Below are positions 36,793 to 45,833 of a DNA stretch of 64,000 bases, one piece after another. The position numbers and the translations under genes were made by a program. The stretch's first letter is position 1. Each line of letters opens with the position of its first letter. Under the pieces are notes generated by a model. That model saw only the letters and a list, made by a program, of their open reading frames with translations, was not told the origin of the DNA and did no database searches. This DNA is from Planktomarina temperata RCA23 (lineage in GTDB: Bacteria > Pseudomonadota > Alphaproteobacteria > Rhodobacterales > Rhodobacteraceae). The DNA lies in the NCBI RefSeq assembly GCF_000738435.1, contig NZ_CP003984.1, positions 248,001-312,000 of the forward strand. Reading direction: 5' to 3'.

Positions 36793-37923
36793 ATGGCCAG
36801 TCAGTTATTTTCACCCATTACTCTGGCCGGCATTGAGCTGCGCAACAGGATCATTGTGGCGCCCATGTGCCAATATAGTGCCGATGAGGGCGCCGCGACG
36901 GATTGGCATTTGATGCACCTGGGGCAATATGCGGTCTCTGGCGTTGGCTTGATTATTACCGAAGCGGTGGGCGTAGACATGGCGGGCCGGATTTCACCGG
37001 GCTGTTTGAGCCTTTGCACAGATGCGCAGGAAGCCAGTCTGAAACGCGTCGTCGATTTTTGTCAAACATTTGGCAACACCACGATGGGCATTCAGTTGAG
37101 CCATGCGGGCCGCAAGGGCTCGACCGATCTGCCTTGGCTCGGGGGCAAGCCAATTCCTGCCTCCGACCCAAGAGGCTGGGCCACCGAGGCCCCATCGGCC
37201 ACGCCCTATGCACCTGTTGGCTGGGAGACTCCAGCGGCCCTAGATGAGGCGGGGCTGGCTCGGATCAAGGCGGCCTTCGTTGATGCGGCTGTTCGGGCTG
37301 ATCGTATTGGGTTTGAGGTGGCTGAGTTGCATGCGGCGCATGGGTATCTTTTGCATCAATTCCTGTCCCCCTTGAGCAATCTGCGCACTGATGCCTATGG
37401 CGGCAGTTTGGAAAAAAGAATGCGCTTTCCGCTGGAGGTTTTTGACGCTGTGGCCGCAGTTTGGCCCAAGCATAAAGCCCTTGGCGTGCGCTTTTCCGCG
37501 ACAGATTGGGTGGCGCGTTCCAGCTGGGATATCGCAGAATCCACCCAATTCGCAGCGGCATTGAAAGCGCGTGGCTGTGACTTTATCGACGTCTCAAGCG
37601 CGGGCAATTCGCCCGAGCAAACTATCGAGGTTGGGCCCGGTTATCAGACGGGATTTGCCGCGGAGATTCGCCGCCAGACGCAAATGCCGACGATGGCTGT
37701 TGGGCAGATCACCGAGCCGCATCAGGCAGAGGCGGTGATCCGTTCAGGGCAGGCCGATATGGTGGCTCTCGCGCGCGGCATGCTCAACAACCCGCGTTGG
37801 GCCTGGCATGCAGCAGAAGCCTTGAACGCCGAGGCCGCCTACGCGCCGCAATATATGCGCTCCAACAAAGCATTGCGCGGCCTGCCCATACCGGGCAACC
37901 CGCCTGTTGCGGTGAAAACGTAA
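36793..37923 (+). CDS. NADH:flavin oxidoreductase, Old Yellow Enzyme (YqjM-like)
   Basis: A 376-residue FMN TIM barrel. It starts LFSPITLAGIELRNRIIVAPM with the conserved Pro-Met-Cys-Gln-Tyr following, as in thermophilic-like OYEs. HAGRKGS, the substrate pair HAAHGYLLHQFLSPLSN with the expected His-xx-His, and GLVALARGML-like VALARGMLNNPRW are visible. Such enzymes reduce activated alkenes. The start has AAAGGGG nine bases upstream. The physiological substrate is unknown. Confidence 0.9.
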   Translation: MASQLFSPITLAGIELRNRIIVAPMCQYSADEGAATDWHLMHLGQYAVSGVGLIITEAVGVDMAGRISPGCLSLCTDAQEASLKRVVDFCQTFGNTTMGIQLSHAGRKGSTDLPWLGGKPIPASDPRGWATEAPSATPYAPVGWETPAALDEAGLARIKAAFVDAAVRADRIGFEVAELHAAHGYLLHQFLSPLSNLRTDAYGGSLEKRMRFPLEVFDAVAAVWPKHKALGVRFSATDWVARSSWDIAESTQFAAALKARGCDFIDVSSAGNSPEQTIEVGPGYQTGFAAEIRRQTQMPTMAVGQITEPHQAEAVIRSGQADMVALARGMLNNPRWAWHAAEALNAEAAYAPQYMRSNKALRGLPIPGNPPVAVKT

Positions 37924-37960
37924 AAGCCGCGCGCCAGGTTTGGCCCAGGTTCGGCGAGGC

Positions 37961-39001
37961 CTAAAACTGGAGCTGCACTTTCATCGCCTGGCTGCGGTCG
38001 CTGGCGGTCGTGAAAGCTTGCACGGCTTCGCTGACTGGGAAGCTATGGGTGATGAGGTGATCCACGGTGATTGCGCCAGATTGCATCAGCTTGACGGCGG
38101 TGAAAAACTCCTCATGGAAACGAAATGAGCCCCGCAGAGTGATCTCTTTGGCGGTCAGCGCCTGCATCGGCACGGTCATATCGCCGCCGAGCCCCAGCTG
38201 AACCAAGATGCCACGCGGCCGCAAACAGGCCACGCCCGCAGCCAGTGCCGCCGGCGCGCCAGAGCATTCTAAATGCACGTCCACCTGGCCTTTGTCTGCT
38301 TGAAACTCCTCCAAAGCTTGTGGATTTATTGCTGTATTGAGCGGGGTATCAGCGCCACAAAGCTGGGCCATAGTGAGGGTGTAATCGGATAGATCGGTTG
38401 CGATGACGCGCGCGGCGCCGGCGTGGCGGGCTGCCAAAATACACAGCGCACCGATTGGGCCACAGCCGGTGATCAGCACCGTTTTGCCGGTCAAATCCCC
38501 AGCCTGCGCAACGGCGTGGAGGCACACGGCCAGAGGTTCCGCCATGGCGGCCTGTGCCGCTGACAACCCGTCTGCTGGGGCGCATTGGGCCGCGCTGACG
38601 ACCAGGTGCTCTTGAAAGGCGCCTTGGATATGAGGAAAGGGCATGGCGCTGCCGTAAAAGCGCATGTTCAGGCAATGGTTGTGCTGCCCTTTCGTGCAAA
38701 AGGCGCAGGAATGACAGGGCCGGGAGGGGGATATGGCCACCAGCTGGCCCTCCTGCAGATCGCCGGTGTCTGTTCCGAGCGCGCCAATTATGCCAGAGAC
38801 CTCATGGCCCAATACCATCGGCTCGCGCAGTTTGATCGGTCCAAACCCACCATTATGATAATAGTGGAGATCAGAGCCGCAGATGCCGCCCGCCTGCATT
38901 TGGATCAACACCTCACCAGCGCCCGGGGTGGCCACCTCTTGTGGTTCAATGCGCAGGTCACCCGCGGCATGGATGACGATTGATGAGCAGCTGTGCAACA
39001 T
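37961..39001 (-). CDS. idnD: Zinc-dependent L-idonate 5-dehydrogenase-like protein
   Basis: A 346-residue MDR-family alcohol dehydrogenase. The start at 39001 (MLHSCSSIVIHAAGDLR) matches the family; longer readings do not. The catalytic zinc site is in GGICGSDLHYYHNGG and LGHEVSG, the structural zinc cysteines in PCHSCAFCTKGQHNHC, and the nucleotide fold in ITGCGPIGALCIL. It resembles IdnD, which oxidises L-idonate to 5-ketogluconate. The divergent gene 70 bases away is a gluconate 5-dehydrogenase homologue, which acts on 5-ketogluconate, so the two fit one pathway. Confidence 0.82.
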   Translation of the reverse strand: MLHSCSSIVIHAAGDLRIEPQEVATPGAGEVLIQMQAGGICGSDLHYYHNGGFGPIKLREPMVLGHEVSGIIGALGTDTGDLQEGQLVAISPSRPCHSCAFCTKGQHNHCLNMRFYGSAMPFPHIQGAFQEHLVVSAAQCAPADGLSAAQAAMAEPLAVCLHAVAQAGDLTGKTVLITGCGPIGALCILAARHAGAARVIATDLSDYTLTMAQLCGADTPLNTAINPQALEEFQADKGQVDVHLECSGAPAALAAGVACLRPRGILVQLGLGGDMTVPMQALTAKEITLRGSFRFHEEFFTAVKLMQSGAITVDHLITHSFPVSEAVQAFTTASDRSQAMKVQLQF

Positions 39002-39071
39002 TCGTGTTTCTCCAGATGATGTTTCCCCGTAGACTAGAGCTTGAATGAGGAATGCACCAAAGGAAAATGCA

Positions 39072-39839
39072 ATGTCGCTTGAAATGTTCAACTTATCAGG
39101 AAAACGCGCGCTGATCACCGGATCCAGCCAAGGCATTGGTTTTGCTCTGGCTCGGGGACTGGCCGGGGCGGGGGCGGAAATTATCCTTAATGGACGCGAT
39201 GAAGCCAAGCTTGAGGCCGCGCGGCAAGAGCTGGGCGATGAAGGCGCAACTGTGCACTCCCTAGCGTTTGACGCAACAGATCACGAAGCTGTACGGCGTG
39301 CAGTGGATGGCTTTGAGGCGGAGGTCGGCGCGATTGACATTTTGATCAACAACGCTGGCATGCAGCATCGCACCGAGTTGCATAATTTTCCACCCGATGC
39401 TTTTGAGCGCCTGTTGCAGACCAATATCGCCTCGGTCTTTCATGTCGGACAGGCTGTTGCCCGTCATATGATCGCGCGCAAAGGCGGTAAAATCATCAAT
39501 ATCGCATCCGTGCAGACCGCGCTCGCGCGCCCCGGCATCGCCCCCTATACAGCGACCAAAGGCGCCGTGGGCAATTTGACCAAGGGCATGGCAACCGATT
39601 GGGCGCAATATGGGCTCAATTGCAACGCTATCGCGCCGGGCTATTTCGACACGCCTTTGAATGCGGCATTGGTGGCGGATCCAGATTTCAGCACATGGCT
39701 TGCCAAACGCACCCCGGCCGGGCGCTGGGGCGCGGTTGAGGAGTTGGTCGGCGCGGCGGTGTTTTTGTCCTCCGATGCGGCGAGCTTCGTCAACGGGCAT
39801 ATCCTTTATGTGGACGGTGGAATTACAGCATCGCTCTAA
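39072..39839 (+). CDS. idnO: Gluconate 5-dehydrogenase-like SDR
   Basis: A 255-residue short-chain dehydrogenase. TGSSQGIGFALARGLAGAG is the nucleotide motif, NNAGMQHR the NNAG motif, and PYTATKGAVGNLTKGMATDW holds the catalytic Tyr-x-x-x-Lys. The wording of these motifs is close to IdnO/Gno, which reduces 5-ketogluconate to gluconate. The start at 39072 has AAAGGAAAA upstream. Its divergent partner is the IdnD homologue. Confidence 0.85.
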   Translation: MSLEMFNLSGKRALITGSSQGIGFALARGLAGAGAEIILNGRDEAKLEAARQELGDEGATVHSLAFDATDHEAVRRAVDGFEAEVGAIDILINNAGMQHRTELHNFPPDAFERLLQTNIASVFHVGQAVARHMIARKGGKIINIASVQTALARPGIAPYTATKGAVGNLTKGMATDWAQYGLNCNAIAPGYFDTPLNAALVADPDFSTWLAKRTPAGRWGAVEELVGAAVFLSSDAASFVNGHILYVDGGITASL

Positions 39840-40036
39840 CGCGGGGCTCTCGTGGAAAACACTTGCGAGAGCTCAAAAAATCAATTTACCTATATGTACT
39901 TAACTGGGCAGCGGGGTGTCTTCCGGACCCGCCCGGCGCTGAGACATGCGCGTGAAATCCCCGTGAATTTGATGCGCTATGCATCGGTTTTATCTGTAGG
40001 AGCCTCTGCGCGCCTGCATATTACGGGAGAAAAATT

Positions 40037-40939
40037 ATGAAGACTGTAGGAGTTGTTGGACTGGGCGATATGGGCAGCGGTTTGGCGAAGAATTTATTGA
40101 AACATGGGTTTCAAGTGCAAGGGGCCGATCTTTTGCCCCAGCGCCAAGACGCATTTCGCGCGATGGGTGGGCAGCTTGGTGACTGCCCCGCTGATGTGGG
40201 GCGCGGGGCTGATGCGGTCTTTGTGATGGTCATGACGGGAGAGCAGGCGAAAACTGTTATATTTGCGCCTGACGGTCTGCTTGCAACTTTGCCGCAATGC
40301 AGTGCGATTGTATTATCAGCGACGATCAAACCTCAGGAAGCGCGCGATATTGGCGCGCAAATGCAAGGCTCTGGGGTGCATTTGATCGACAGCCCGGTCT
40401 CAGGTGGATTTCCCGGGGCGCAGGGGGGCAGCCTTACCCTTATGGCCGCCGCGCCACCTGATATTTTGGATCGCTTCCTCCCTATTCTTGAAGCGGTCTC
40501 TGCCAATATTCACCGGGTCGGCGAGCGTCCGGGCGATGGGCAGACGGTGAAGGCCTGCCTGCAATCGCTGATCGGTGCGCAATTTTCGGCAACATTTGAG
40601 GCGGCCGCTCTGGCGGCAAAGGCTGGCGTGTCAGGGCAGGTGCTGCTTGATGTGTTCTCCACCTCTTCGGCGGGCTGTGGGGTGGTGAACAATGCGCTGG
40701 AAAAGATTATTGATCGGCAATTTGAGGGCACGGGCAGTCACATCAATACGATGCATAAGGATCTGACGATTGCTATGGCATTGGGTGAGGCGCTGGGCGT
40801 GCCGCTTCATACGGCCGGCTCTGCGATGCAAATTTTTCACGCTGGGAAAGCCAAGTACCCCAATGGCGACAACTGGGTCTGCACAAGGGTCATTGAGGAG
40901 ATTGTTGGCGCCGAGTTGCACCGCGAGGTGGCGCCATGA
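40037..40939 (+). CDS. LtnD-like 2-hydroxy acid dehydrogenase (HIBADH family)
   Basis: A 300-residue protein. The nucleotide fold is VGVVGLGDMGSGLAKNLLKHG, the substrate loop IDSPVSGGFPGAQGG, and the catalytic lysine is in GDGQTVKACLQSLIGAQ. The Lys-x-x-x-Gln spacing is that of L-threonate dehydrogenase (LtnD) relatives rather than hydroxyisobutyrate dehydrogenase, which has Asn. It overlaps the TIM-barrel gene by four bases, as in threonate/erythronate gene sets. It probably oxidises a four-carbon or related aldonic acid at C2. Confidence 0.78.
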   Translation: MKTVGVVGLGDMGSGLAKNLLKHGFQVQGADLLPQRQDAFRAMGGQLGDCPADVGRGADAVFVMVMTGEQAKTVIFAPDGLLATLPQCSAIVLSATIKPQEARDIGAQMQGSGVHLIDSPVSGGFPGAQGGSLTLMAAAPPDILDRFLPILEAVSANIHRVGERPGDGQTVKACLQSLIGAQFSATFEAAALAAKAGVSGQVLLDVFSTSSAGCGVVNNALEKIIDRQFEGTGSHINTMHKDLTIAMALGEALGVPLHTAGSAMQIFHAGKAKYPNGDNWVCTRVIEEIVGAELHREVAP

Positions 40940-41799
40940 AGCTCGGGGTTATTTGCGACGGGATCAGCCGCGATTTGCGCCATGCCGTCGATGTGATGGA
41001 TGAGTTTGATTTGGACTATGCCGAGCTGCAATATGTTGGCGATACGGAAGTGGGGGATCATACCCCGCAGGAAATCGCGGCGATAGATCAGCTGTTGCGC
41101 GATCGCGGCAAGCCGGTCTCTTGCCTGTCGCGGCATATATTCGCCGGCATGAGTGCCGCCAATCGCCCCGGGGATGCGCTACATGTGTCACATATGGATG
41201 CGCTCAAGCGGGTGATTGAGATGGCGCATATTGTCGGATCGCCCTTGGTGCGGATCATGACCCAGCGCAAGGAACAAATTTTGTGGGGCAAGAATGGGGC
41301 GGAGCGTTGGAACGTCGCCCATGGGGCCTGGGACAGCATGCCCCCCCTGATCGCGCCAGCGGTTGAGCTGGCCAAAGCCGAAGGGGTGGTCTTGGTGGTG
41401 GAAACCGGCAATGGCACTTTGGTGAATTCCAACTATACGGCGCGCCGTTTGATTGACGAATTAGACGCCAAAGCGCACCTAAAGGTCCTTTGGGATCCTG
41501 GTAATAATTGTTGGTGTCATGAATTGGCCTATCCAGATGGTTATGAGACACTGCGGGGCGGATATCTTGGGCATATCCATATCAAGGATGTCAAAGTCGA
41601 CACGCCACGCGCCTTGCTCGAAGTGCGGCGCATGGGGGAGGGGCAATTGGCCGAGCTATTCGCGCCCATCGCCGCGGCCCTGCGGGCGGATGACTATGAT
41701 GGGGTGGTGTCGTTTGAAAGTGTATACCACCCGGGCAATGGCGATTTTGAAGCCGGGTTTCGCTTGTGTATTGATCGTTTTAAAAGTTTGTTTTTGTGA
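40936..41799 (+). CDS. TIM-barrel sugar isomerase/epimerase family protein
   Basis: A 287-residue AP_endonuc_2 (xylose isomerase-like) barrel. Metal-site residues are visible at VVETGNGTLVNSN (Glu), LKVLWDPGNNCW (Asp), GHIHIKDVKV (His), and GVVSFESVYHPGNG (Glu), the full set for a metal-dependent isomerase or epimerase. Its start overlaps the stop of the LtnD-like gene, so the pair is co-translated. A role as 2-oxo-tetronate isomerase (OtnI-like) or sugar epimerase is possible; it is not resolved. Confidence 0.82.
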   Translation: MKLGVICDGISRDLRHAVDVMDEFDLDYAELQYVGDTEVGDHTPQEIAAIDQLLRDRGKPVSCLSRHIFAGMSAANRPGDALHVSHMDALKRVIEMAHIVGSPLVRIMTQRKEQILWGKNGAERWNVAHGAWDSMPPLIAPAVELAKAEGVVLVVETGNGTLVNSNYTARRLIDELDAKAHLKVLWDPGNNCWCHELAYPDGYETLRGGYLGHIHIKDVKVDTPRALLEVRRMGEGQLAELFAPIAAALRADDYDGVVSFESVYHPGNGDFEAGFRLCIDRFKSLFL

Positions 41800-41803
41800 T
41801 GTG

Positions 41804-41835
41804 TATTGCGGCCTGAAGGGGTGCAGGCCGCAATA
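41804..41835. terminator. Bidirectional terminator
   Basis: TATTGCGGCCTG and CAGGCCGCAATA form a perfect twelve-pair stem with an eight-base loop, placed in the 39-base gap between two convergent genes. T-rich flanks on both strands (ATATTT after it, and ACACAT before) suit termination both ways. Confidence 0.7.
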
Positions 41836-41838
41836 TAT

Positions 41839-42765
41839 TTAAAGATCTGCACATTCCGGCACGGGTGTCATCACAGTGCCATCTTTGAGATGCTGGAGCA
41901 GATTGTCGACGGTGAGCGCACCCATGGCCGCCCGGGTTTCGACTGTGGCGCTGCCCACATGCGGCAATAATACAGTATTTGGCAGATCGCGCAGCGCCTG
42001 AGGCACCACGGGCTCGGCTTCAAAGACATCAAGCCCGGCCCAGCCCAGCTTGCCGCTTGTCAGTGCCGCGATCAAAGCGGCCTCATCGACGACAGATCCT
42101 CGGCTGACATTGATCAACGTCCCATGTGGCCCCAGGGCCTCCAATACCTCGGCATTGACGATTTTATGGGTGGAGGGCCCGCCGGGTGTGATGCAGATGA
42201 GCGCATCACAGGCGCGTGCCATTTCGGTCAGGTTGTCAAAGTAGCGGTAGGGCACATCTTTTTTCCTGCGAGAGTGGTATACAACTGTGGCATCCCAGGG
42301 CGCGAGCTTGTTGGCAATGGCCTGACCAATGCGGCCAAGTCCCAAAATTCCAACGGTCTGTTTGTCCATCGAACGGGTGAGCGGGGCGTTGCCCTTGGCC
42401 TGCCAATCGCCAGATCGGACATAGGCATCATCACGCAGAAGTTCGCGGTAGCAGGCCAGCAATAGCAAAAGCGCGGTTGTCGCAACCTCTTGGTTCAACA
42501 CATTTGGCGTATGAGCGACAAGGATATTGCGCCGCACCGCCTCGGTGACGTCAATCGCATCATAACCGACGCCGTAACCGCTGATGACTTTGAGATTGAT
42601 CAGCGAGGTCATGAGCTCCGGGTTCACGCCATCATGGCCATTTGTGATCACATGGGTGATGGCGGTCGGGTCAAAATCATCCAATTGATAGATCGTGAAT
42701 GCCGCTTCAAGCCGCTCTCGCATGTCTGGGGTGATGCCCCCTATTTGTAGAAGATGATGGGTCAT
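41839..42765 (-). CDS. D-isomer-specific 2-hydroxyacid dehydrogenase (hydroxypyruvate/glyoxylate reductase-like)
   Basis: A 308-residue enzyme. VGILGLGRIGQAIANKL is the nucleotide motif, INVSRGSVVDEAAL carries the catalytic Arg, DVFEAEPVVPQ the Glu, and LLPHVGSATVETR the His. The substrate loop ISGYGVGYDAID is usual for glyoxylate/hydroxypyruvate reductases. It starts inside the stop of the gntR remnant upstream (ATGA), which shows that the two were once an operon before the breakpoint at 42,955. Confidence 0.88.
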   Translation of the reverse strand: MTHHLLQIGGITPDMRERLEAAFTIYQLDDFDPTAITHVITNGHDGVNPELMTSLINLKVISGYGVGYDAIDVTEAVRRNILVAHTPNVLNQEVATTALLLLLACYRELLRDDAYVRSGDWQAKGNAPLTRSMDKQTVGILGLGRIGQAIANKLAPWDATVVYHSRRKKDVPYRYFDNLTEMARACDALICITPGGPSTHKIVNAEVLEALGPHGTLINVSRGSVVDEAALIAALTSGKLGWAGLDVFEAEPVVPQALRDLPNTVLLPHVGSATVETRAAMGALTVDNLLQHLKDGTVMTPVPECADL

Positions 42766-42956
42766 TCTGCGTCACTTTCTGAGGCTAATGTGGCGGTTTG
42801 GCCGGTCAAATGTCGTGCCAAATGGTCATGAATCCGTTTGCGGGTCAAGGCTTCGTCTGCGGCTAGGGCGGCTTCTAATATGTCGCTGTGCTGCTGAATA
42901 TTGTTGGATATGAAATCAAATCTGCGATCTGCCTTCATCAATTGCTGACGAAACTG
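42762..42956 (-). pseudogene. 3' remnant of a GntR/FCD regulator gene, cut at the island edge
   Basis: Read upstream from the TGA at 42762, the minus strand encodes about 64 residues ending in a typical FCD C-terminal helix: HSDILEAALAADEALTRKRI then HDHLARHLTG. The reading holds up to the codon at 42954-42956. Two more codons lead to an in-frame stop, and there is no start. On the other strand azlC homology begins at exactly this point. So the DNA-binding half of the regulator gene has been removed by a rearrangement. Confidence 0.75.
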
Positions 42957-43687
42957 CTCCTTTCATTCTGATTGTCGTGCCTTATTCGATGCTGTTTGGT
43001 GTAGTCGCCCGCGACGCAGGGCTGGACATATTGCAGACAATTGCAATGTCGGTACTGGTGATTGCTGGCGCATCGCAGTTCACAGCCCTCGCACTCCTGC
43101 AAGATCAGGCTCCAGTCTTTGTCGCGCTCGCGACTGCACTTGCGGTGAACCTGCGCATGGCGATGTATTCAGCTGCTCTCGTCCCGCAGATCGGTCATGC
43201 GCGGCTGGGTCTACGCGCCATAATGGCCTACCTGATGGTGGATCAGGCATTTGCCGTCGCTGTGCGCACCTAAGAGGACAGGCCCGAAATGACACCGCCG
43301 ACCAAGGTGGCCTACTACTTTGGCTGCATGGCCCTGATCTGTCCATTCTGGTACGGATTCACGCTAATGGGCGCCCTGGTCGGTCAGGCGATCCCGACAG
43401 CGTTCAGTCTTGATTTCGCGGCGCCTGTCTGTTTCATCGCGCTTACAGCGCCACTTGTGCGGTCAGGGCCTCGTGTTATTGCAGCACTAGTCGCAGGCAT
43501 CACGGCGCTTGCTTTTGCATGGGTTCCTTGGTCACTTGGCCTGTTAATCGCCGCCGTGCTCGGTGTCTTTGTAGGGGGCAGGCCGAAATTCTTCTGGCTC
43601 GTCGGGCCAGATGTTCGGTTCCAGCGCGATGTCGGCGTGAAGCCTTTGCTGCGAGCCGTCGTGGCACGAGTTGGGTGGGGTATCTAG
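42956..43687 (+). pseudogene. azlC: azlC (branched-chain amino acid exporter subunit), 5'-truncated with a nonsense codon
   Basis: From 42956 the plus strand reads APFILIVVPYSMLFGVVARD and continues with typical AzlC membrane segments, including ALAVNLRMAMYSAALVPQ. About 15-20 N-terminal codons and the start are missing. TAA at 43271-43273 stands where relatives have a Tyr codon; beyond it the same frame continues as EDRPEMTPPTKVAYYFG and more AzlC segments to 43687. The last 30 residues no longer resemble the family. azlD, its normal partner, is absent. AzlC-AzlD exports branched-chain amino acids; this copy should be dead. Confidence 0.8.
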
Positions 43688-43885
43688 ACGTGTGGCATCA
43701 CAGGCTCGTAAGGCCGGCGCATTGGTTACGATAAAGAGTGCCAAAGCATTGGCTCTATGCGCAGCACCTTCGGAGCGCCGGTACCGTCGGGGTGGTAATT
43801 ATAGTCGATCTGGCTGCCTGCAGCCGCCTCTTACAAGGGGCTTCCGAAAGAAATCTGATTGCGCTGCTGGTGGCCGACAGTAGGA

Positions 43886-45832
43886 TTATTGTTCAGCCAT
43901 TTCTTTCGCCGCAGCGACAATTGCCTCCTCGGTGATTCCGAAATGCTGGTAGAGCTGAGGCGCCCTGGCTGAAGCGCCGTACCCCGTCATGCCGATGAAC
44001 CGGTCAGAATATCTGAGCCAGCGCTCCCATCCGAACTTTAACGCGGCCTCGATGGCGATGCGCGGGGCCCCGCCGAGTATCTGCAAGCGATAGGAATGGG
44101 GTTGAACCTCGAACAGTTCCCAGCAGGGCATGGAGACCACGGTGGTTTTTATGCCTAGGGCCTCAAGCGTCTTTCGAGCATGGAGGGCCAGCCCGACCTC
44201 GGTCCCCGTGGCAATCAGGGTCACGTCGCGATTTTGTTCGGACCCAGCCAGAATATATGCCCCCCGCCGAGTTAGATTTTTGGAAGTGTCGCGGCGCACC
44301 TGAACCGCGTCCTGCCGCGACAAGGCCATCATCGACGGACCATCCGGGGTTTCCAGCGCAATCTGCCACGCTTCGCTTGTCTCCACCGTATCAGCAGGAC
44401 GGAATACTCGCATGCCCGGCATCGCGCGGTAGCTTGCCAGTGTCTCGACTGGTTGGTGGGTCGCCCCGTTGCTGCCCGCGCCAATTGAATCGTGACTGAA
44501 AACGAACGTTGTAGGCAATGCCATAAGGGCGGCCATGCGCATCGCGGGTCGTTCGTAGTCGGCAAAGGCCAGGTAGGTCACATTGACTGGGCGCAGTCCG
44601 CCGTGCGCGGCAATCCCATACGCCATCGCCCCCATCAAGTGCTCGCGTACGCCGCAGTGCAGGTAGCTTCCTGAGCGGTTTTCGGGGGTAAAGGCCGCGC
44701 GGCTGCGCTTGTGATTGGTCGGCGCTTCGAGATCGGCACACAGCACGATGGTTTCTGGCAGGGTATCGGCCAATGCATCGCACACGTCGCCGGAGGACAT
44801 GATCGTGGCGCGCGGCTCCATGCAAGGGCCGGGCAGGGCATCGGCCCACCCGTCAGGCAGGGTGCCTGACATCCAGCGGGTGAACTCCTCGCTTTCAGGG
44901 TGTACGGCCAGACGCGTGGACCAGTCGGTGCGGGCCTGCGCGCCTCTGTCCATCGCGCCGTGCCAGTCGTCGTAGACCTCTTGCGGTATGTAAAAGGCTG
45001 GGTGCGACCAGCCGCGTGCAGCCCGCGCTTCCTCGGCGTCCTGCGAGGTCAATGGCGCGCTGTGCCCGCCGCGTTGGCCCTGCAGGCGCGGGATGCCCCG
45101 TGCAATCGTCGTCCGACAGGCAATGAGCGACGGGCGCGGATCAGTCTTCGCGGCGGTGATGGCGGCATCGACCGCAACAATGTCGTGCCCATCAACCACC
45201 AGAACATGCCAGCCTGCGGCGCGAAACCGGGCCGGTATGTCCTCGGAAATCGACAACGCGGTTTCGCCGTCATCGGTGATCCGGTTGTCGTCCCACAGGA
45301 ATGTCAGCCGCCCCAGATGCAGGTGCCCGGCCAGCGAGATCGCCTCTTGCCCCATGCCTTCCTGCAGACACCCGTCACCAACAAAGGCCCAGGTGCGGTG
45401 ATCCACCAGATCACGGCCAAAGCGGGCGGCAAGCCGTTCCTCGGCTACGGCCATGCCGACGGCGCTGGCAATACCCTGTCCCAGCAGACCGCTGGTGATC
45501 TCGATCCCCGCATCCTGTTCGATCTCGGGATGGCCCGCGCAGACCGAGTGAAGTGTGCGAAACGACTTGAGCGCCTCAAGCGAGACCTTGTCATAACCCG
45601 ACAGGTGCAGCAGCGCGTAAAGCAGCATGGAGCCATGCCCGTTCGAGAGCACCACCCGGTCCCGGTCAGGCCAAAGCGGGTCTTTCGGCGCGGCCCTGAG
45701 GTGGTTGGCGTAGAGGGTCGCGGCAATCTCTGCCATGCCGAGGGGCACGCCCTGATGGCCTTCGCCTGCGTTCAGGATCGCGTTGATGGCAAGAAAACGG
45801 ATTGCATCCGCCATGGTCTGGATGTTCGGCAT
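43886..45832 (-). CDS. tkt: Transketolase, full length
   Basis: A 648-residue thiamine-diphosphate enzyme. It starts at 45832 (MPNIQTMADAIRFLAINAIL). The ThDP domain has GHQGVPLGMAEIAATLYANH, LSNGHGSMLLYALLHLSGY and GDGCLQEGMGQEAISLAGH; the pyrimidine domain has HCGVREHLMGAMAYGIAAHGG and FVFSHDSIGAGSNGATHQP. It moves two-carbon ketol units between sugar phosphates. It lies one base after the SAF-domain oxidoreductase gene on the same strand. As a second type of transketolase also lies in this module, it is probably dedicated to a catabolic pathway rather than the housekeeping copy. Confidence 0.92.
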   Translation of the reverse strand: MPNIQTMADAIRFLAINAILNAGEGHQGVPLGMAEIAATLYANHLRAAPKDPLWPDRDRVVLSNGHGSMLLYALLHLSGYDKVSLEALKSFRTLHSVCAGHPEIEQDAGIEITSGLLGQGIASAVGMAVAEERLAARFGRDLVDHRTWAFVGDGCLQEGMGQEAISLAGHLHLGRLTFLWDDNRITDDGETALSISEDIPARFRAAGWHVLVVDGHDIVAVDAAITAAKTDPRPSLIACRTTIARGIPRLQGQRGGHSAPLTSQDAEEARAARGWSHPAFYIPQEVYDDWHGAMDRGAQARTDWSTRLAVHPESEEFTRWMSGTLPDGWADALPGPCMEPRATIMSSGDVCDALADTLPETIVLCADLEAPTNHKRSRAAFTPENRSGSYLHCGVREHLMGAMAYGIAAHGGLRPVNVTYLAFADYERPAMRMAALMALPTTFVFSHDSIGAGSNGATHQPVETLASYRAMPGMRVFRPADTVETSEAWQIALETPDGPSMMALSRQDAVQVRRDTSKNLTRRGAYILAGSEQNRDVTLIATGTEVGLALHARKTLEALGIKTTVVSMPCWELFEVQPHSYRLQILGGAPRIAIEAALKFGWERWLRYSDRFIGMTGYGASARAPQLYQHFGITEEAIVAAAKEMAEQ

Positions 45833-45833
45833 G

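Noticed and set aside
43544-43744. 66-codon minus-strand frame after azlC
   Set aside because: Considered as a transposase or other gene fragment, but nothing could be recognised and no inverted repeats flank it.
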